Shown: one piece after another, positions 63,633-64,000 of the stretch
How positions within the stretch are numbered: the first letter of the stretch is position 1
Layout of the letters: each line of letters opens with the position of its first letter
NCBI GenBank assembly: GCA_963565915.1
Contig: OY751490.1
Location: forward strand, 3,100,001 to 3,164,000
DNA: 64,000 nucleotides
Source: Entoloma clypeatum
Taxonomy: Eukaryota; Basidiomycota; Agaricomycetes; Agaricales; Entolomataceae
Direction of reading: 5' to 3'
Notes under the pieces: generated by a model
Seen by the model: only the letters and a program-made list of their open reading frames with translations
Told to the model about the DNA's origin: nothing
The model's database searches: none
Translations under genes and position numbers: made by a program

Positions 63633-64000
63633 CTATAGGCATGATAAGGGGCCCGGTTTCTCTGGATACGCGGAGTGGAAGTCCGCGACTAAGTCCGTTG
63701 CGTGTTCGAGTTCCGTGGCGGGTAGCCAGGACTGTTCCTCATCGGTTCCTTCATAGCCCAGCCAACGGACTAGGTAGAGCAGTTTGCAAGAACGCCGCCG
63801 ATCCAATTTAGTGTCGAGGATTTCGGTGATTTCGTACTCCAGTTCTCCTTCAACATCGATCGGAGGAGGCGGAGTTACTGTCCGGTTCAGAATGTCGTTC
63901 GGAACAGATGGCTCTAGCATGGAGATGTGGAATACGGGGTGAACACCGTGGATGGTGTCCGGAAGTTGGAGGGTATAAGAGTGTGTACCATTCCTGGCAA
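63633..64000 (-). CDS. pol: Element E pol, C-terminal end with chromodomain (cut by window edge)
   Basis: Open from the window edge on the minus strand: LQLPDTIHGVHPVFHISMLE, then the chromodomain VEGELEYEITEILDTKLDRR, LLYLVRWLGYEGTDEEQSWL, and ELEHATDLVADFHSAYPEKP to the stop at 63633-63635. Very close to the pol end of element D (GELEYEIAEIVDSKIDRRRS). No defect in the visible part; most of pol lies outside the window. The chromodomain suggests heterochromatin targeting. Confidence 0.88.
   Translation of the reverse strand, partial: ARNGTHSYTLQLPDTIHGVHPVFHISMLEPSVPNDILNRTVTPPPPIDVEGELEYEITEILDTKLDRRRSCKLLYLVRWLGYEGTDEEQSWLPATELEHATDLVADFHSAYPEKPGPLSCL

Larger units (their letters stand above)
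61884..64000 (-). mobile_element. Ty3/gypsy chromovirus E, 3' end only, with an antisense Zn2Cys6 gene
   Basis: Inserted in copia F; the 5 bases before the LTR are CTGTG. From the right edge on the minus strand: C-terminal pol (to 63633), the antisense gene (62716-63574, +), polypurine tract CTAAGAGGGGAATAC, and a 713-base LTR (62596-61884). Same lineage as element D by pol, accessory gene and promoter word. About 18 TCGGA pentamers in 2.1 kb. Confidence 0.88.

Overview
The window looks like an Agaricomycete (mushroom-forming basidiomycete) chromosome segment: two multi-exon host genes with introns of about 45-70 bases at the left edge, then roughly 58 kb of nested, mostly decaying transposable elements. 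I cannot name the species.

Layout. 652-3220 (+) is a major-facilitator (allantoate-permease-like) transporter gene with many tiny exons, followed by a partial copy of its last exons (3881-4216). 4422-5674 (-) is a secreted GDSL/SGNH hydrolase. 7121-19882 (-) is Ty3/gypsy chromovirus A, split inside its reverse transcriptase by a younger chromovirus B (9919-16485, +) with identical LTRs. 21758-22573 is an internally deleted pogo-type DNA transposon. 26.3-29.0 kb and 39.5-41.5 kb hold two inverted copies of a hAT-like non-coding repeat; between them lie a solo LTR of family B, element C (29330-35807, a decayed sister of B), a fold-back repeat, and a TIR element (37.1-39.5 kb) that carries a five-exon gene. 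42551-53179 (-) is a Ty1/copia element F interrupted by chromovirus D (42858-49656, +). 54.1-55.8 kb is a gag rem­nant with a hAT-like MITE; 56251-61557 is a TA-flanked TIR repeat (family X) into which a LINE with a tRNA-like head has inserted (56411-59610). The right edge is the 3' end of chromovirus E (-).

Most notable. (1) D and E, and a third fragment at 29.0/35.8 kb, carry an antisense gene placed tail-to-tail with pol, coding for a coiled-coil protein with a fungal Zn(II)2Cys6 cluster split by an intron at the same place; element D is saturated with the pentamer TCCGA/TCGGA (about 100 copies by hand count against about 7 expected), and Zn2Cys6 proteins bind CGG triplets. This resembles a self-recognition or anti-silencing system. 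(2) All four gypsy families (A, B/C, D, E) have a TATA box 31-34 bases before a 10-12 base word whose complement lies just inside the 5' LTR (seen directly for A, B/C and D), the signature of Tf1-type self-priming. (3) B and C have a conserved third ORF after pol showing about 25 synonymous against 8 replacement codon changes, and an 875-base leader in B without any ATG. (4) The two halves of copia F's RNase H lie 19 kb apart in opposite orientation, explained by a 13.7-kb inversion between inverted copies of repeat X.
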